DNA from: Methylobacterium persicinum
Lineage (GTDB): Bacteria > Pseudomonadota > Alphaproteobacteria > Rhizobiales > Beijerinckiaceae
Reading direction: 5' to 3'
Length of the DNA stretch: 64,000 nt
Assembly (NCBI RefSeq): GCF_022179525.1
Contig: NZ_BPQX01000010.1
Span: forward strand, 1-64,000
Shown: positions 35,986-45,714 of the stretch, piece by piece
How the letters are laid out: each line of letters opens with the position of its first letter
Numbering within the stretch: position 1 is the first letter of the stretch
The notes under the pieces: generated by a model
What the model saw: only the letters and a program-made list of their open reading frames with translations
Told to the model about the DNA's origin: nothing
Database searches by the model: none
Made by a program: the position numbers and the translations under genes

Positions 35986-38565
35986 TCAGACCACGAGGTT
36001 CACGATTCGCCCCGGCACCACGATCACCTTCCGTGGCGGCTTGCCGTCGAGCACCTTCTGGACCGCGTCGAGGGCGAGCGTGGCCGCCTCCACCGCCTTG
36101 GCGTCGGCGTCCCGGGGGACGGTGACGTCCGCCCGTTTCTTGCCGTTGATCTGCACGGGCAGCGTGATCTCGTCCTCTACCAGAAGGGCAACATCCGCCT
36201 CAGGCCAGGGCGCCGCCGCCGCCAGTCCGTCCCGGCCCAGCGCCGTCCAGCACTCCTCGGCGAGGTGGGGCATCATCGGTGCGATCAACTGCGTGAGAAT
36301 GCCGGCCGCCTCCTTCGCCGCAGCCTGCGAAGCGGCGCCCCGCAGCGCCTCGTCCAGGGCATTGGCAAGGGTGTAGATGTGAGCCACGCAGCGGTTGAAG
36401 CGCAGGCGCTCGACATCCTCGCCCACCGACGCCAGTGCCCGATGGGCCGCCTTGCGCAGGGTAAGGTCGGCGGCACCGTCCCCGGAGGCCGCGCAGGCGG
36501 CGTTGACCAGCCGCCAGACCCGTTGGACGAAACGGGCGGCGCCCTGCACCCCCTCCTCCGTCCAGATCACGTCCCGCTCCGGCGGCGAGTCGGACAGCAT
36601 GAACCACCGGGCCGTGTCGGCGCCGTAGCTCGCGATGATGTCGTCCGGATCGACGACATTCTTCTTGGACTTCGACATCTTCTCGATCGGGCCGATCGAG
36701 ACCGGGCCTTGGGTTTTCACGTGAAACGCTTGGCGCTGCCCGCCCTCGGCGGTGAGGCGTACGTCGGCGGGCTGCACCCAGGCGCCGGCCTCGTCCTTGT
36801 AGGTCTCGTGGACCACCATCCCCTGCGTGAACAGGCCCGCGAACGGTTCGGACACGCCGGACCAGCCCGTCTCCCGCATGGCCCGGGTGAAGAACCGGGC
36901 ATAGAGCAGGTGCAGGATCGCGTGCTCGATCCCGCCGATATACTGGTCCACCGGCAACCACCGATCGACCGTGGATCGGTCCGTGGGTTCATCCGCCAGC
37001 CAGGGCGCAGTGAAGCGGGCGAAGTACCACGACGAATCGACGAAGGTGTCCATCGTGTCGGTTTCGCGCCGGGCGGCGCCGCCGCATTGCGGACAGGGCA
37101 CCTGCCGCCACGCCGCGTCCCGCTCCAGGGGGTTGCCCGGCTGGTCGAAGGACACGTCCTCCGGCAGCTTCACCGGCAGGTCCGCAACGGGCACCGGCAC
37201 CGGGCCGCAGCTGTCGCAGTGGATGATCGGGATCGGGCAGCCCCAGTAGCGCTGGCGCGAGACGCCCCAATCGCGCAGGCGGAACTGCACCTTCCGGGTG
37301 GCGACCCCCTCCCCGTCCAGCCGGTTCGCCACAGCCTCGAAGGCCTCGTCCGTGCTCATGCCGTCGAGGAAGCGCGAATTGATCATCCTGCCATCGCCAT
37401 CATAGGCGGTGTCGGTGATCACGAAGCTGTCCGGGTCCTGCCCCTCGGGGCAGACGACGGGGGTGTTGCCCAGGCCATACTTGTTGGCGAAGTCGAGGTC
37501 GCGCTGATCATGGGCCGGGCAGCCGAAGACGGCACCGGTGCCGTATTCCATCAGCACGAAATTCGCGACATAGACCGGCAGGTCCCAGGACGGGTCGAGG
37601 GGATGGCGCACCCGCAGGCCCGTGTCGAAGCCGAGCTTCTCGGCCGTGTCGATGGCGGCCTGGGCCGTGCCGATGCGCTGGCATTCGGCGATGAATGCCT
37701 GCAACTCTGTGTTGCCTTCGGCCAGGCTCGCCGCGATCGGATGGTCGGCGGCGATGGCTAGGAACTTGGCGCCGAACAGGGTGTCGGGCCGGGTGGTGTA
37801 GACGGTGATGCCATCACCGTAGCCGGCAACCGGCTCAGTGAGGCCGAAACGGACTTCCAGGCCCTCGGAGCGGCCGATCCAGTTCTTCTGCATCAGCCGG
37901 ACCTTGTCCGGCCACCGCTCCAAGCCGTCGAGGGCGGTGAGCAGATCCTCCGCGAAGTCGGTGATCTTGAAGAACCACTGGGTCAGCTCCCGCTGCTCCA
38001 CCAGGGCGCCGGATCGCCATCCCCGGCCGTCGATCACCTGTTCGTTGGCGAGCACGGTGTGGTCCACCGGGTCCCAGTTCACCTTCGCCGTCCGGCGGGT
38101 CACCAACCCCTTCTCGAGGAAGTCGAGGAACATGCGCTGCTGGTGCTTGTAATAGGCGGGGTCGCAGGTGGCGATCTCACGGCTCCAGTCGAGGGACAGG
38201 CCCATGGACTGCAGCTGCCCGCGCATCGTCGCGATGTTCTCGTAGGTCCAGGTGCGCGGGTTGACCTTCCGCTCCATGGCGGCATTCTCGGCGGGCAGGC
38301 CGAAGGCATCCCAACCCATCGGATGCAGCACGTTGAAGCCCCGGGCGCGCTTGTAGCGCGCCACCACGTCACCCATGGCGTAGTTGCGGACATGGCCCAT
38401 GTGGATGCGCCCGGACGGGTACGGGAACATCTCCAGCACGTAGTATTTCGGCCGCTGATCCGCGTTGTCCGTCTCGAAGATCTTGGCCTGGGCCCAGGCG
38501 GCCTGCCAGCGCGGCTCGGCATCCTTGGCGTTGTAGCGTTCGAGCGGGGCGGTTGCGTCGGTCAT
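35986..38565 (-). CDS. leuS: Leucyl-tRNA synthetase
   Basis: Charges tRNA-Leu with leucine in the cytoplasm. [16 protein letters not shown] carries the class I HIGH motif (HMGH) and KMSKSKKNV the KMSKS loop; a zinc-binding segment with CPQCGG-type cysteines and the CP1 editing domain lie between them. At 859 residues it is complete. A parS-like GTTTTCACGTGAAACG (13 of 16 bases) lies inside its coding sequence near 36713. Confidence 0.98.
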   Translation of the reverse strand: MTDATAPLERYNAKDAEPRWQAAWAQAKIFETDNADQRPKYYVLEMFPYPSGRIHMGHVRNYAMGDVVARYKRARGFNVLHPMGWDAFGLPAENAAMERKVNPRTWTYENIATMRGQLQSMGLSLDWSREIATCDPAYYKHQQRMFLDFLEKGLVTRRTAKVNWDPVDHTVLANEQVIDGRGWRSGALVEQRELTQWFFKITDFAEDLLTALDGLERWPDKVRLMQKNWIGRSEGLEVRFGLTEPVAGYGDGITVYTTRPDTLFGAKFLAIAADHPIAASLAEGNTELQAFIAECQRIGTAQAAIDTAEKLGFDTGLRVRHPLDPSWDLPVYVANFVLMEYGTGAVFGCPAHDQRDLDFANKYGLGNTPVVCPEGQDPDSFVITDTAYDGDGRMINSRFLDGMSTDEAFEAVANRLDGEGVATRKVQFRLRDWGVSRQRYWGCPIPIIHCDSCGPVPVPVADLPVKLPEDVSFDQPGNPLERDAAWRQVPCPQCGGAARRETDTMDTFVDSSWYFARFTAPWLADEPTDRSTVDRWLPVDQYIGGIEHAILHLLYARFFTRAMRETGWSGVSEPFAGLFTQGMVVHETYKDEAGAWVQPADVRLTAEGGQRQAFHVKTQGPVSIGPIEKMSKSKKNVVDPDDIIASYGADTARWFMLSDSPPERDVIWTEEGVQGAARFVQRVWRLVNAACAASGDGAADLTLRKAAHRALASVGEDVERLRFNRCVAHIYTLANALDEALRGAASQAAAKEAAGILTQLIAPMMPHLAEECWTALGRDGLAAAAPWPEADVALLVEDEITLPVQINGKKRADVTVPRDADAKAVEAATLALDAVQKVLDGKPPRKVIVVPGRIVNLVV

Positions 38566-38696
38566 CGGGCCGGGTCTGTCGCGGGTGCGGGATACTCTTG
38601 CGGCGCAGTAGCATACCAGCGCGGGCGCGGGTCAACGGCCCTTGCATGGCCGCCGCGTCCGTGCTTGCCCCCAAGGTGAGATCGAGGAGACATCCC

Positions 38697-39434
38697 ATGG
38701 CCGCGCCCCTGCCCGGACCGCCCCCCCGCGCCGAGACCAGTCACCTGCCGCCGGTGGGCGAAGCCGATGTCGCCGCCGGGCTCGCGGAGGTGCGCGAGGG
38801 CGTCGCCCGGGCCGCCCGTGACAGCGGCCGCGACCCCGCCGGGGTCCACCTCATCGCCATCTCGAAGACGGTGCCGGCCGAGGGCATCGTGCCCGCCCTG
38901 GAGGCCGGGCAGCGGCTGTTCGGCGAGAACTACGTGCAGGAATCGGCCGGCAAGTGGCCCGCCCTGAAGGAGCGCTACCCGGACGTGGAGCTCCACCTCG
39001 TCGGCCCCCTGCAATCCAACAAGGCCCGCGAAGCGGTAGCCCTGTTCGACGTGATCCACTCCCTCGACCGGCTGTCGCTGGCCGCCGCGCTCGCCAAGGA
39101 GATCGCCCGCAGCGGCCGGACGCCGAAGCTGTTGATCCAGGTGAACACCGGCGATGAGCCGCAGAAGGGCGGCGTGCCCGTGAGCCAGCTCGACACGCTC
39201 CTGGCCGAATGCCGGGACACCCACGGGCTGGCGATCCAGGGACTGATGTGCATCCCCCCGGTGGAAGACCCGCCCTCGGCCCATTTCGCCCTGTTGGCGA
39301 AGCTCGCCAAGGAGTGCAACCTGCCGATGCTGTCCATGGGCATGACGGCCGACTATCCGGCGGCGATCCAGGTGGGCGCGACCCATGTCCGGGTCGGCAC
39401 CGCCATCTTCGGGCGGCGGGTTCCGAAGGGGTAA
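38697..39434 (+). CDS. YggS/PLPBP family pyridoxal-5'-phosphate-binding protein
   Basis: A 245-residue PLP homeostasis protein of the alanine racemase fold without known enzymatic activity. ISKTVP holds the PLP lysine, FGENYVQE, HLVGPLQSNKA and MGMTADYPAAIQ are family blocks, and GTAIFGRR ends the barrel. The ATG at 38697 follows GAGGAGA by 6 nt. It runs divergently from leuS, so the two share a 131-nt promoter region. Confidence 0.93.
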   Translation: MAAPLPGPPPRAETSHLPPVGEADVAAGLAEVREGVARAARDSGRDPAGVHLIAISKTVPAEGIVPALEAGQRLFGENYVQESAGKWPALKERYPDVELHLVGPLQSNKAREAVALFDVIHSLDRLSLAAALAKEIARSGRTPKLLIQVNTGDEPQKGGVPVSQLDTLLAECRDTHGLAIQGLMCIPPVEDPPSAHFALLAKLAKECNLPMLSMGMTADYPAAIQVGATHVRVGTAIFGRRVPKG

Positions 39435-39480
39435 CAGCCCCCTCGCGGTTGTGCACCCTCCCCCGTCATTCCACCCGCCG

Positions 39481-39574
39481 CCGTCATTGCGAGCGGAGCG
39501 AAGCAATCCAGGGATGCGCTACGCCCGGATGCGGCCGGTTGCCCTGGATTGCTTCACTGCGTTCGCAATGACGG
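39481..39574. repeat. Dispersed palindromic element, family B long copy 2
   Basis: CCGTCATTGCGAGCGGAGCG and its inverse ending TTCGCAATGACGG flank inner arms AGCAATCCAGGG and CCCTGGATTGCT. It lies between the converging PLP-protein and response-regulator genes. Confidence 0.85.
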
Positions 39575-39613
39575 GGTTGGGATTTGCGGCGACGCCCCCA
39601 AACCGGTGATGCG

Positions 39614-40333
39614 TCAGTCGATGACCAGCCGGTAGCCCACGCCGCGGACCGTCTGCAGGAAGGACGGGTTGGCGGGGTCGATCTCGATCTTCCGGCGCAG
39701 GCGGTTGATCTGTACGTCGATGGCGCGCTCCGCCGCGGCCCCTCCCACGCCCGCAAGCTGCTCCCGCTCCACCCCCGCCCCCGCCGCGTGGGAGAGGATC
39801 GCCAGGATCTCGCGCTCCCGCTCGGTGATACGGATCGTCTCCCCATCCCGGCGCAGTTCGCCCCGGTCCGCGCGGAACACGAAGGGGCCGAAGGAGACCG
39901 GGGCGGCATCCGCATCCCGGGGCCGGACCGGACCGCGGTTGATGATGTTGTTGAGCCGGAGCGTCAGCTCCCGGGGGTCGAAGGGCTTGGGCAGGTAGTC
40001 GTCCGCGCCGATCTCCAGCCCCATCACCCGGTCGTTGGGGTTCGAGCGGGCGGTGAGCATCAGAATCGGGACCTTGGACGTCTCGCGGACGCTGCGGGCG
40101 TAGTCGAATCCGTTCTCGTCGGGCATCATCACGTCGAGCACCATGGCGTCGAACACGAGGGCCTGGGCCCTTGCCCTGGCCTCGGCGGCGCTGGCCGCGG
40201 CCGTCACCCGGAAGCCCTGCTCCGCCAGATAGCGGGCGAGGAGTTCCCGCAGGCGCCGGTCGTCGTCCACCACGAGGATATGGGGCGCCTCGTCGGGCAG
40301 GTCCGCCGCCTCGGGCCGGGGGGCCACCGACAT
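39614..40333 (-). CDS. OmpR-family response regulator, PetR-like
   Basis: A 239-residue two-domain regulator. The receiver (residues 17-130) has the acid pocket VVDDD and phosphoacceptor Asp67 in MVLDVMMP, and the C-terminal winged helix (residues 145-235) has IDVQINRLRRKIE and the terminal TVRGVGYRL. It overlaps the MarR-type gene by one base, so they are co-translated. A MarR/response-regulator pair of this kind is known as petP-petR in Rhodobacter. No histidine kinase is adjacent. Confidence 0.88.
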   Translation of the reverse strand: MSVAPRPEAADLPDEAPHILVVDDDRRLRELLARYLAEQGFRVTAAASAAEARARAQALVFDAMVLDVMMPDENGFDYARSVRETSKVPILMLTARSNPNDRVMGLEIGADDYLPKPFDPRELTLRLNNIINRGPVRPRDADAAPVSFGPFVFRADRGELRRDGETIRITEREREILAILSHAAGAGVEREQLAGVGGAAAERAIDVQINRLRRKIEIDPANPSFLQTVRGVGYRLVID

Positions 40334-40875
40334 CAGGCCCCCTCCCCGCTCGTCCGCCGGACGGTCCGGCGGGCCATCAGGCGCCGGACCGCCGGCCGGT
40401 CCTCCGGCTCGATCATGGCCATCAGGAAATCCTCCGGTGAGGCGGTGGCGTCGGGCGAAGCCAGGGCCCGCGCCAGCCGCCGGGCCTGGACGCGGGTGAG
40501 GTCGGCGGCGAGGCCCGCTCCCGATTCGGTGCAGGACAGCAGCCGCTGGCGCCGGTCGATCATGCCCGGCTGCTGGACGACGTAGCCCTGCCCGATCAGG
40601 TCCTTCAGGACCCGGTTCAGGCTCTGCTTGGTGATCCGGAGGATGTCGAGCAACTCGGCGATGGTGAGGCCGGGGTAGCGATCGACGAAGTGCAGCACCC
40701 GGTGGTGCGCCCGGCCGAAGCCGTAATCGGCGAGGATCCGGTCCGGATCGCCCACGAAGTCGCGGTAGGCGAAGAACAGGAGCTCGATCAGGTCGTCGCC
40801 CGCCGGCTCGCGCCGCGCCGGGGCGGCGACGGCTTTCGCGGGGTAGGTCTCCTCGCGCGGGGCAATCGGTGTCAC
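40333..40875 (-). CDS. MarR-family transcriptional regulator, PetP-like
   Basis: A 180-residue winged-helix protein. Residues 45-150 form the MarR fold: LRITKQSLNRVLKDLIGQGY is the DNA-recognition helix and MIDRRQRLLSCTESG the wing with its Asp-Arg. It is the first gene of the operon with the response regulator. Together they match the petP-petR arrangement; which signals or targets they serve cannot be told from the window. Confidence 0.85.
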   Translation of the reverse strand: MTPIAPREETYPAKAVAAPARREPAGDDLIELLFFAYRDFVGDPDRILADYGFGRAHHRVLHFVDRYPGLTIAELLDILRITKQSLNRVLKDLIGQGYVVQQPGMIDRRQRLLSCTESGAGLAADLTRVQARRLARALASPDATASPEDFLMAMIEPEDRPAVRRLMARRTVRRTSGEGA

Positions 40876-41001
40876 GGCGCGGCCGCTCCCCGAACGGGCG
40901 ATAGGTCAGTAGCCTTGACGTGTCTCAGCGCAGGCGTGGCCCGTCAACCCTGGCAGGGGACAGATCCCGAAGGGCGTGACGCCCTCCGGGATCCCCGTAT
41001 C

Positions 41002-42675
41002 TTAGAACAGCCCGTCGATCTGGCCGTTGGCGTCGAGGCGGATCGTGTCGGCCGCCGGCACCTTGGGCAGGCCGGGCATGGTCATGATCTCCCCGCAGAT
41101 CGCCACGACGAAGCCCGCGCCCGCCGAAAGGCGGACGTCGCGCACCGCCACCACATGGCCCTCCGGGGCACCCATCAGGGCCGGGTCGGTGGAGAACGAG
41201 TACTGCGTCTTGGCCATGCAGATCGGGAGGTGTCCGTAGCCCTCCTTCTCGAAGCCGGCGAGCTTCTGCGCGGCCTTCGACTCGATCTGCACGTCGCCGG
41301 CCCCGTAGAGCTTGGTGGCGATGGCGCGGATCTTGTCGGAGAGCTTCGTCTCGGGCTCGTAGGTGTAGCGGATCGGCTGCGCGCCGCCCTCGGCGAGCTT
41401 CACCACGGCGTGGGCCAGCTCCTCGGCGCCGGCCCCGCCATCCGCCCAGTGCTTGCAGGTGATGGCCTCGACGCCGAGCTTCTCGCTGCACAGGGCCTTG
41501 AGCTTGGCGTGCTCGGCATCGGTGTCGGCGTAGAAGTGGTTCACCGCCACCACCACCGGCAGGCCGAAGTTGCGCACGTTGGTGACGTGCCGGGCGAGGT
41601 TGGCGAAACCCTTCTCCAGGGCGTCCACGTTCTCGGAGCCGAGGTCCTTCTTGTTCACGCCGCCATGCATCTTGAGGGCGCGAACGGTGGCGACGATGAC
41701 CACCGCCGAGGGGCTGATGCCGGCCTGACGGCACTTGATGTCCAAGAACTTCTCGGCGCCGAGGTCGGCGCCGAAGCCCGCCTCCGTCACCGTGTAGTCG
41801 GCGAGCCGCAGGCCGGCGCGGGTCGCGATCACCGAGTTGCAGCCGTGGGCGATGTTGGCGAACGGGCCGCCGTGGATCAGGGCCGGGTTGCCCTCCAGCG
41901 TCTGCACGAGGTTCGGCTGCAGGGCGTCCTTCAGGAGCACCGTCATGGCGCCCGTAGCCTTCACGTCCTTGAGGGTGACGAGCTTGCGGTCCCGGGTCTC
42001 GGCGATGACGATGCGGCCCAGCCGCTCCTCCAGGTCCGCGAGATCCCTGGCGAGGCAGAACACCGCCATCACCTCCGACGCGACGGTGATGTCGAACCCG
42101 TCCTCCCGGGGGAAACCGTTTGCGACGCCGCCCAGCGACTGGGTGATGGCCCGCAGGGCCCGGTCGTTCATGTCGACCACCCGGCGCCAGAAGATCCGGC
42201 GCACGTCGATGTTGAGCTCGTTCGCCCAGTAGACGTGGTTGTCGATCAGCGCCGCCGCGAGGCTGTGGGCGGAGGTGATGGCGTGGAAGTCGCCGGTGAA
42301 GTGCAGGTTGATCTGCTCCATCGGCACGACCTGCGCCTTGCCGCCGCCGGCCGCGCCGCCCTTCATGCCGAAGCACGGGCCAAGCGACGGCTCACGCAGG
42401 CAGATCATCGTTTTCTGGCCGATGCGGTTCAGGGCATCGCCGAGGCCCACCGTCGTGGTGGTCTTGCCCTCGCCGGCCGGTGTCGGCGAAATCGCCGTCA
42501 CGAGGACCAGCTTGCCCTCCGGACGCCCTTCGAGGGAGCCGATGAAGCCGTGGTCGAGCTTGGCGATGTGCTTGCCGTAATTGTGCAGGGCGTCGTCCGG
42601 GATGCCGAGCTTCTCGGCCACCTGCGCGATCGGCCTCAGGGTCGCCGCGCGGGCAATCTCGATATCGGACGGCAT
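41002..42675 (-). CDS. ftfL: Formate-tetrahydrofolate ligase
   Basis: Joins formate to tetrahydrofolate with ATP to give 10-formyl-THF. In methylotrophs this is the entry point of formate carbon into the serine cycle, where the gene is called ftfL (fhs elsewhere). [19 protein letters not shown] (residues 64-82) is the P-loop, [18 protein letters not shown] and [12 protein letters not shown] are further signatures. The 557-residue length is normal. mtdA, fchA and other serine-cycle genes are not within this window. Confidence 0.97.
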   Translation of the reverse strand: MPSDIEIARAATLRPIAQVAEKLGIPDDALHNYGKHIAKLDHGFIGSLEGRPEGKLVLVTAISPTPAGEGKTTTTVGLGDALNRIGQKTMICLREPSLGPCFGMKGGAAGGGKAQVVPMEQINLHFTGDFHAITSAHSLAAALIDNHVYWANELNIDVRRIFWRRVVDMNDRALRAITQSLGGVANGFPREDGFDITVASEVMAVFCLARDLADLEERLGRIVIAETRDRKLVTLKDVKATGAMTVLLKDALQPNLVQTLEGNPALIHGGPFANIAHGCNSVIATRAGLRLADYTVTEAGFGADLGAEKFLDIKCRQAGISPSAVVIVATVRALKMHGGVNKKDLGSENVDALEKGFANLARHVTNVRNFGLPVVVAVNHFYADTDAEHAKLKALCSEKLGVEAITCKHWADGGAGAEELAHAVVKLAEGGAQPIRYTYEPETKLSDKIRAIATKLYGAGDVQIESKAAQKLAGFEKEGYGHLPICMAKTQYSFSTDPALMGAPEGHVVAVRDVRLSAGAGFVVAICGEIMTMPGLPKVPAADTIRLDANGQIDGLF

Positions 42676-42817
42676 GCCTTTCCCTCCCTGTCAGCCGCAC
42701 CCTGCTCCCGCCGGGCGTTGCCGCGGGGTGGACCGCTCATGGCGCGGCTCGGTGCGATCGTGGCAGGTAATGTGCGTCAAAGCGCCGGGAAATGCGCGCC
42801 GATTTTTCTCAAGTGGT

Positions 42818-42836
42818 GGACAAAATTGACTTGTCC
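42818..42836 (-). promoter_or_regulatory. Dyad upstream of ftfL, possible operator
   Basis: GGACAA-N7-TTGTCC is a 6-bp inverted repeat around AATTGAC, about 140 nt before the ftfL start. It sits in an AT-richer patch. A regulator site is plausible; a chance dyad is not excluded. Confidence 0.4.
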
Positions 42837-42876
42837 CACAGGGGCGGTGTTCGCCTGCGGCCCCCACCACCCGCAC

Positions 42877-42908
42877 CGTCATTGCGAGTGCAGCGAAGCA
42901 ATGATGGG
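42877..42908. repeat. Collapsed family B palindrome
   Basis: CCGTCATTGCGAGTGCAGCG continues directly as AAGCAATGATGG: the long element's left arm is joined to the right terminus at GCAA, with the central 55-60 bp missing. The ends still form a near-perfect 10-bp inverted repeat. Confidence 0.7.
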
Positions 42909-42964
42909 GTTGGCAGGCGGGAGCGTTCAGAGATGCCGCACGGCTCCATCATCCCAGCCCCCAT

Positions 42965-43073
42965 CCTCATCCTGAGGTGCCCGCCTCGGCGGGCCTCGAA
43001 GGAGGGCTCCAGGGCGCGCTGAGCCCTCTGGAGTCCTCCTTCGAGGCGGCTTTCGCCGCACCTCAGGATGAGG
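42965..43073. repeat. Dispersed palindromic element, family A copy 5
   Basis: It has perfect outer arms CCTCATCCTGAGGTGC/GCACCTCAGGATGAGG and inner arms CCTCGAAGGAGG/CCTCCTTCGAGG. It is the 3'-most structure before the TPR gene's stop at 43159, 86 nt away. Confidence 0.9.
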
Positions 43074-43158
43074 GGGCAAGATGGGACGGGGCGTCGCCGG
43101 CCCCGGGTTCCCGACGCCCTCCCGCAGGAAGCGCGCCCGTTGTGTCAGCCGCCCGTCT

Positions 43159-45060
43159 TCAGCCCCCCGTCTTGGGCTTCGCCTTGTCGGCGGCGCCGGG
43201 GGCCTCGTGGGGCTGGGGCGCGCCCTTGGGCAGTTCCGGGTTCTCCGGATTGTGGGGCGCAGCCACCGGGGCGGCCGGGTTCTCAGCCGTGGCCGTCGGC
43301 TTGCTCGTTTCCGGCAGGCCGTCCTTCAGCTTCTCGTTGATCTTGGCGAGGTCATCCGGCTCGGGGTTCAGGTCCTTGGCATGCTGCCACTGGAACTTGC
43401 CCTCGAGGCGGCGGCCGGAGCGCCAGTAGGCATCCCCGAGGTGGTCGTTGATGGTCGGGTCGCCGGGCTTCAACTCGACGGCCTTCTCCAGTTCCCGCAC
43501 CGCGTCGTCCCAGCGGCCGAGGCGGTAATAGGCCCAGCCGAGGCTGTCGACGATCATGCCGTCCCGGGGTGCGGAGTCGGCAGCCTGCTGCAGCAGCTTG
43601 AACGCCTCGTCGATGTTCATGTTCTGATCGACCCAGGAATAGCCCAGGTAGTTCATCACCTGCGCCTTGGCGGCAGGCTGGCTGTCCGGCACCAGGGAGA
43701 GGGCTTTCTTCAGGTCCGCCTCGGCCTTCGGCCATTGCTTGGCCCGCTCGTAGGCGACGCCGCGGAAGTAGAAGGTGGTCCAGTAGTTGGAGAGGGGCCG
43801 GTCGCCGATCAGGTCGATGGCGCGGGTGTAGCTCGCGGCGGCGTCGTCGTACTGCTTGCGCGCCCGCTGGACGTTGCCGAGCGCGGTGATGACGTCGATG
43901 TCGTCGGGATGCGCCTTCTCCGCCGCAGAGAGCTGGGCGACGGCCTCGTCGCTCTTGCCCATCTGCTCGAGATTGAGGCCGATCTGGATGTCCGAATTGA
44001 GCTTGAGGGGCGAGTTCGCCGGGATCTGCGCATAGGCCTCGTTGGCCCGCTCGGGCTGCTTCATCCGGTCGAGGGTGTCCGCCAGGGTCAGGCGCGCCAG
44101 GGCGTGGTCCGGGTTGAGGTAGAGGGCGAGCCGCAGGTAGATCACCGCCGGCAACTCGTCGCCCTGGGTCGAGCCGGCCGAGCCGAGCCCGTAGAGCACC
44201 TCGGCAGCGCCGTCCTGGGCGTTGGTGACGAGCTTGCCAAGAGGCTTGCCCGCCTTCAGCTTGTCCAGGGCGTCGCGCACCAGGGGGTGGCGGGGCGAGA
44301 GCTGGTCGAACTCGGTATAGGCCTGGATCGCCACGTCGGTATGGCCCATGCTCGCCTCCTGGCGGGCATAGGCATCCACGATGCGCAAGGTGTTCCGGTC
44401 GCCGTCGTAGGCCGCCTTCAGGCGCGCCTCGGCCTCCTTGTCGTCGCCGGTGACGGCGGCGATCAGCCCGGCATGGTAATCCCGGAAGGTGTTGTAGTAG
44501 CGCTCGCCCCGGAGCTTGGCGACCGTGTCCAGGGCCTTCTTGCCATCGCCCGCGCCGGCATAGGACCAGGCGGTGAGCAGGGTGGCGGTCAGGTCGGTGG
44601 CCGCGCCGCGGCCGCTGCGGGAAAAGTTCTGCCGGGCGGCGGCCCATTGGCCGGCCTTGATCTGGCGCACGCCGAGCGACAGGTTCGCGAGCCCGTTGGT
44701 CGGGTCGCGGGCGACGAGCTTCTCCGCCGTGCGGAACGCATCCGGCAGGGCGCCGTCAGCCAGGAGCGAGATGAAGGCCCGCTCCACGAGTTCGGCGTTC
44801 CGGGGATCGGCCCGGACGGCCTCCCGGTAGAAGGTGGCCGCGGCCGTGGTGTCGCGGGCCGCCCCGGCGATGTAGGCGGACAGGAAGTTGCCTTCGAGGG
44901 ATTCAGCCGGCTCGTAATCGCCCACCGGCACGGAGGCGGTCTCCTTCGGCTGCGCGGCGAGGGCGCCGGGGGCCAAGCCGGGGGCCAAGCTGGGGCCCAT
45001 GCCGGCGGCGATCAGGAGGGCGAGCGCCGAAGGGGTGCGGCGGGCGCGTTGTTTGGTCAT
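43159..45060 (-). CDS. Exported tetratricopeptide repeat protein
   Basis: A 633-residue protein with a signal peptide (LLIAAGMGPSLAPGLAPGA, cut near ALAAQ) and about a dozen TPR helical hairpins, for example TAAATFYREAVRADPRNAEL, HTDVAIQAYTEFDQLSPRHP, QYDDAAASYTRAIDLIG and RWDDAVRELEKAVELKPGDP. It ends in a Pro/Ala/Lys-rich tail. Conserved alphaproteobacterial proteins of this kind act as periplasmic scaffolds, possibly for envelope assembly; the partner is unknown. The ATG at 45060 gives the best signal peptide. Confidence 0.88.
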   Translation of the reverse strand: MTKQRARRTPSALALLIAAGMGPSLAPGLAPGALAAQPKETASVPVGDYEPAESLEGNFLSAYIAGAARDTTAAATFYREAVRADPRNAELVERAFISLLADGALPDAFRTAEKLVARDPTNGLANLSLGVRQIKAGQWAAARQNFSRSGRGAATDLTATLLTAWSYAGAGDGKKALDTVAKLRGERYYNTFRDYHAGLIAAVTGDDKEAEARLKAAYDGDRNTLRIVDAYARQEASMGHTDVAIQAYTEFDQLSPRHPLVRDALDKLKAGKPLGKLVTNAQDGAAEVLYGLGSAGSTQGDELPAVIYLRLALYLNPDHALARLTLADTLDRMKQPERANEAYAQIPANSPLKLNSDIQIGLNLEQMGKSDEAVAQLSAAEKAHPDDIDVITALGNVQRARKQYDDAAASYTRAIDLIGDRPLSNYWTTFYFRGVAYERAKQWPKAEADLKKALSLVPDSQPAAKAQVMNYLGYSWVDQNMNIDEAFKLLQQAADSAPRDGMIVDSLGWAYYRLGRWDDAVRELEKAVELKPGDPTINDHLGDAYWRSGRRLEGKFQWQHAKDLNPEPDDLAKINEKLKDGLPETSKPTATAENPAAPVAAPHNPENPELPKGAPQPHEAPGAADKAKPKTGG

Positions 45061-45224
45061 GAACCGTTCCGGCTCCAGGGCGCCGGGCCCGGAGGGGGAT
45101 CGGACGCCTGAGAATGTGCGGGGCACGAGGGGCCCGGGCGAAAAGCGCCCGGAGACTGGACCCATCCCGCCACCACCGCAAGGCGAAAGGATGGCGCGGG
45201 CGTCACGCCTCCGTCAGAGGGGCG

Positions 45225-45485
45225 TCAGGCCAGGATGTCGAGGGTCCGTTTCGTCATCGTGTCGGCGCTGTGGGCCACGGCGGCATTCAGGGAAAAGCTC
45301 GTCCGCGCTTCGATCAGGTCGAGGGCGGTGGCCGAGAGGTCTACGGTGGCGGCAGGCGGCAGGGTGCTGCCGCTCCCGTCGGGCGCCGTCTCGACGCCGA
45401 GGCTGGCCACCCGCGTCGCGGCGACATCGAGCCGCTGGGCCGCCGCGTTCATTCCGCCGGCCGCGATGGTCAGGGCGTTGGACAT
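45225..45485 (-). CDS. Orphan FlgC-like flagellar rod fragment-type protein
   Basis: An 86-residue protein resembling the ends of flagellar rod proteins without the middle domain. SNALTIAAGGMNAAAQRLDV at the start matches the rod N-terminal helix of FlgC/FlgB, and LDLIEARTSFSLNAAVAHSA near the end matches the rod C-terminal helix. A full FlgC is about 135 residues. No other flagellar gene adjoins it. It could be a minimal rod or axial protein, or a relic; the sequence itself is undamaged. Confidence 0.65.
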   Translation of the reverse strand: MSNALTIAAGGMNAAAQRLDVAATRVASLGVETAPDGSGSTLPPAATVDLSATALDLIEARTSFSLNAAVAHSADTMTKRTLDILA

Positions 45486-45591
45486 CCGTCACCTCCGGGC
45501 GGACGATAGGCGCGGCGCGTGACGATCCCGTTGGGGGGATCGCTCAAAGTCGAATGAATTTTCGTCTGCGCCCCCGCTTCCGAACCCGCCG

Positions 45592-45680
45592 CCGTCTTTG
45601 CGAGCGACGCGAAGCAATCCAGGGGTACTTTCGGAGGCGGCCCGCTGCTCTGGGTCGCTTCGCTGCGCTCGCGATGACGG
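45592..45680. repeat. Dispersed palindromic element, family B long copy 3
   Basis: CCGTCTTTGCGAGCGACGCG and the right arm GCTGCGCTCGCGATGACGG are imperfect inverse copies flanking AAGCAATCCAGG and CTGGGTCGCTT. It lies between the FlgC-like gene and ETF-QO. Confidence 0.8.
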
Positions 45681-45714
45681 AGAGGGGGCGACGGTGTGAG
45701 CGGCCCCCGCCCGA

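Larger units (their letters stand above)
42676..43158. other. Intergenic region upstream of ftfL
   Basis: A 483-nt region. It contains the ftfL promoter area with a GGACAA/TTGTCC dyad, a collapsed family B palindrome, and family A copy 5 towards the TPR gene's stop. No ZTP riboswitch fold was recognised, although such elements precede some ftfL genes in other taxa. Confidence 0.6.

Noticed and set aside
35866-37761. Long ORF antisense to leuS
   Set aside because: Runs opposite a well-identified leuS; composition is that of a complementary-strand shadow.
42676-42960. ZTP riboswitch before ftfL
   Set aside because: Some ftfL genes carry one, but the conserved core could not be matched here.
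45225-45485. Frameshifted or truncated full FlgC
   Set aside because: Both end motifs are in one intact frame with normal start and stop, so it is entered as a short gene rather than a pseudogene.
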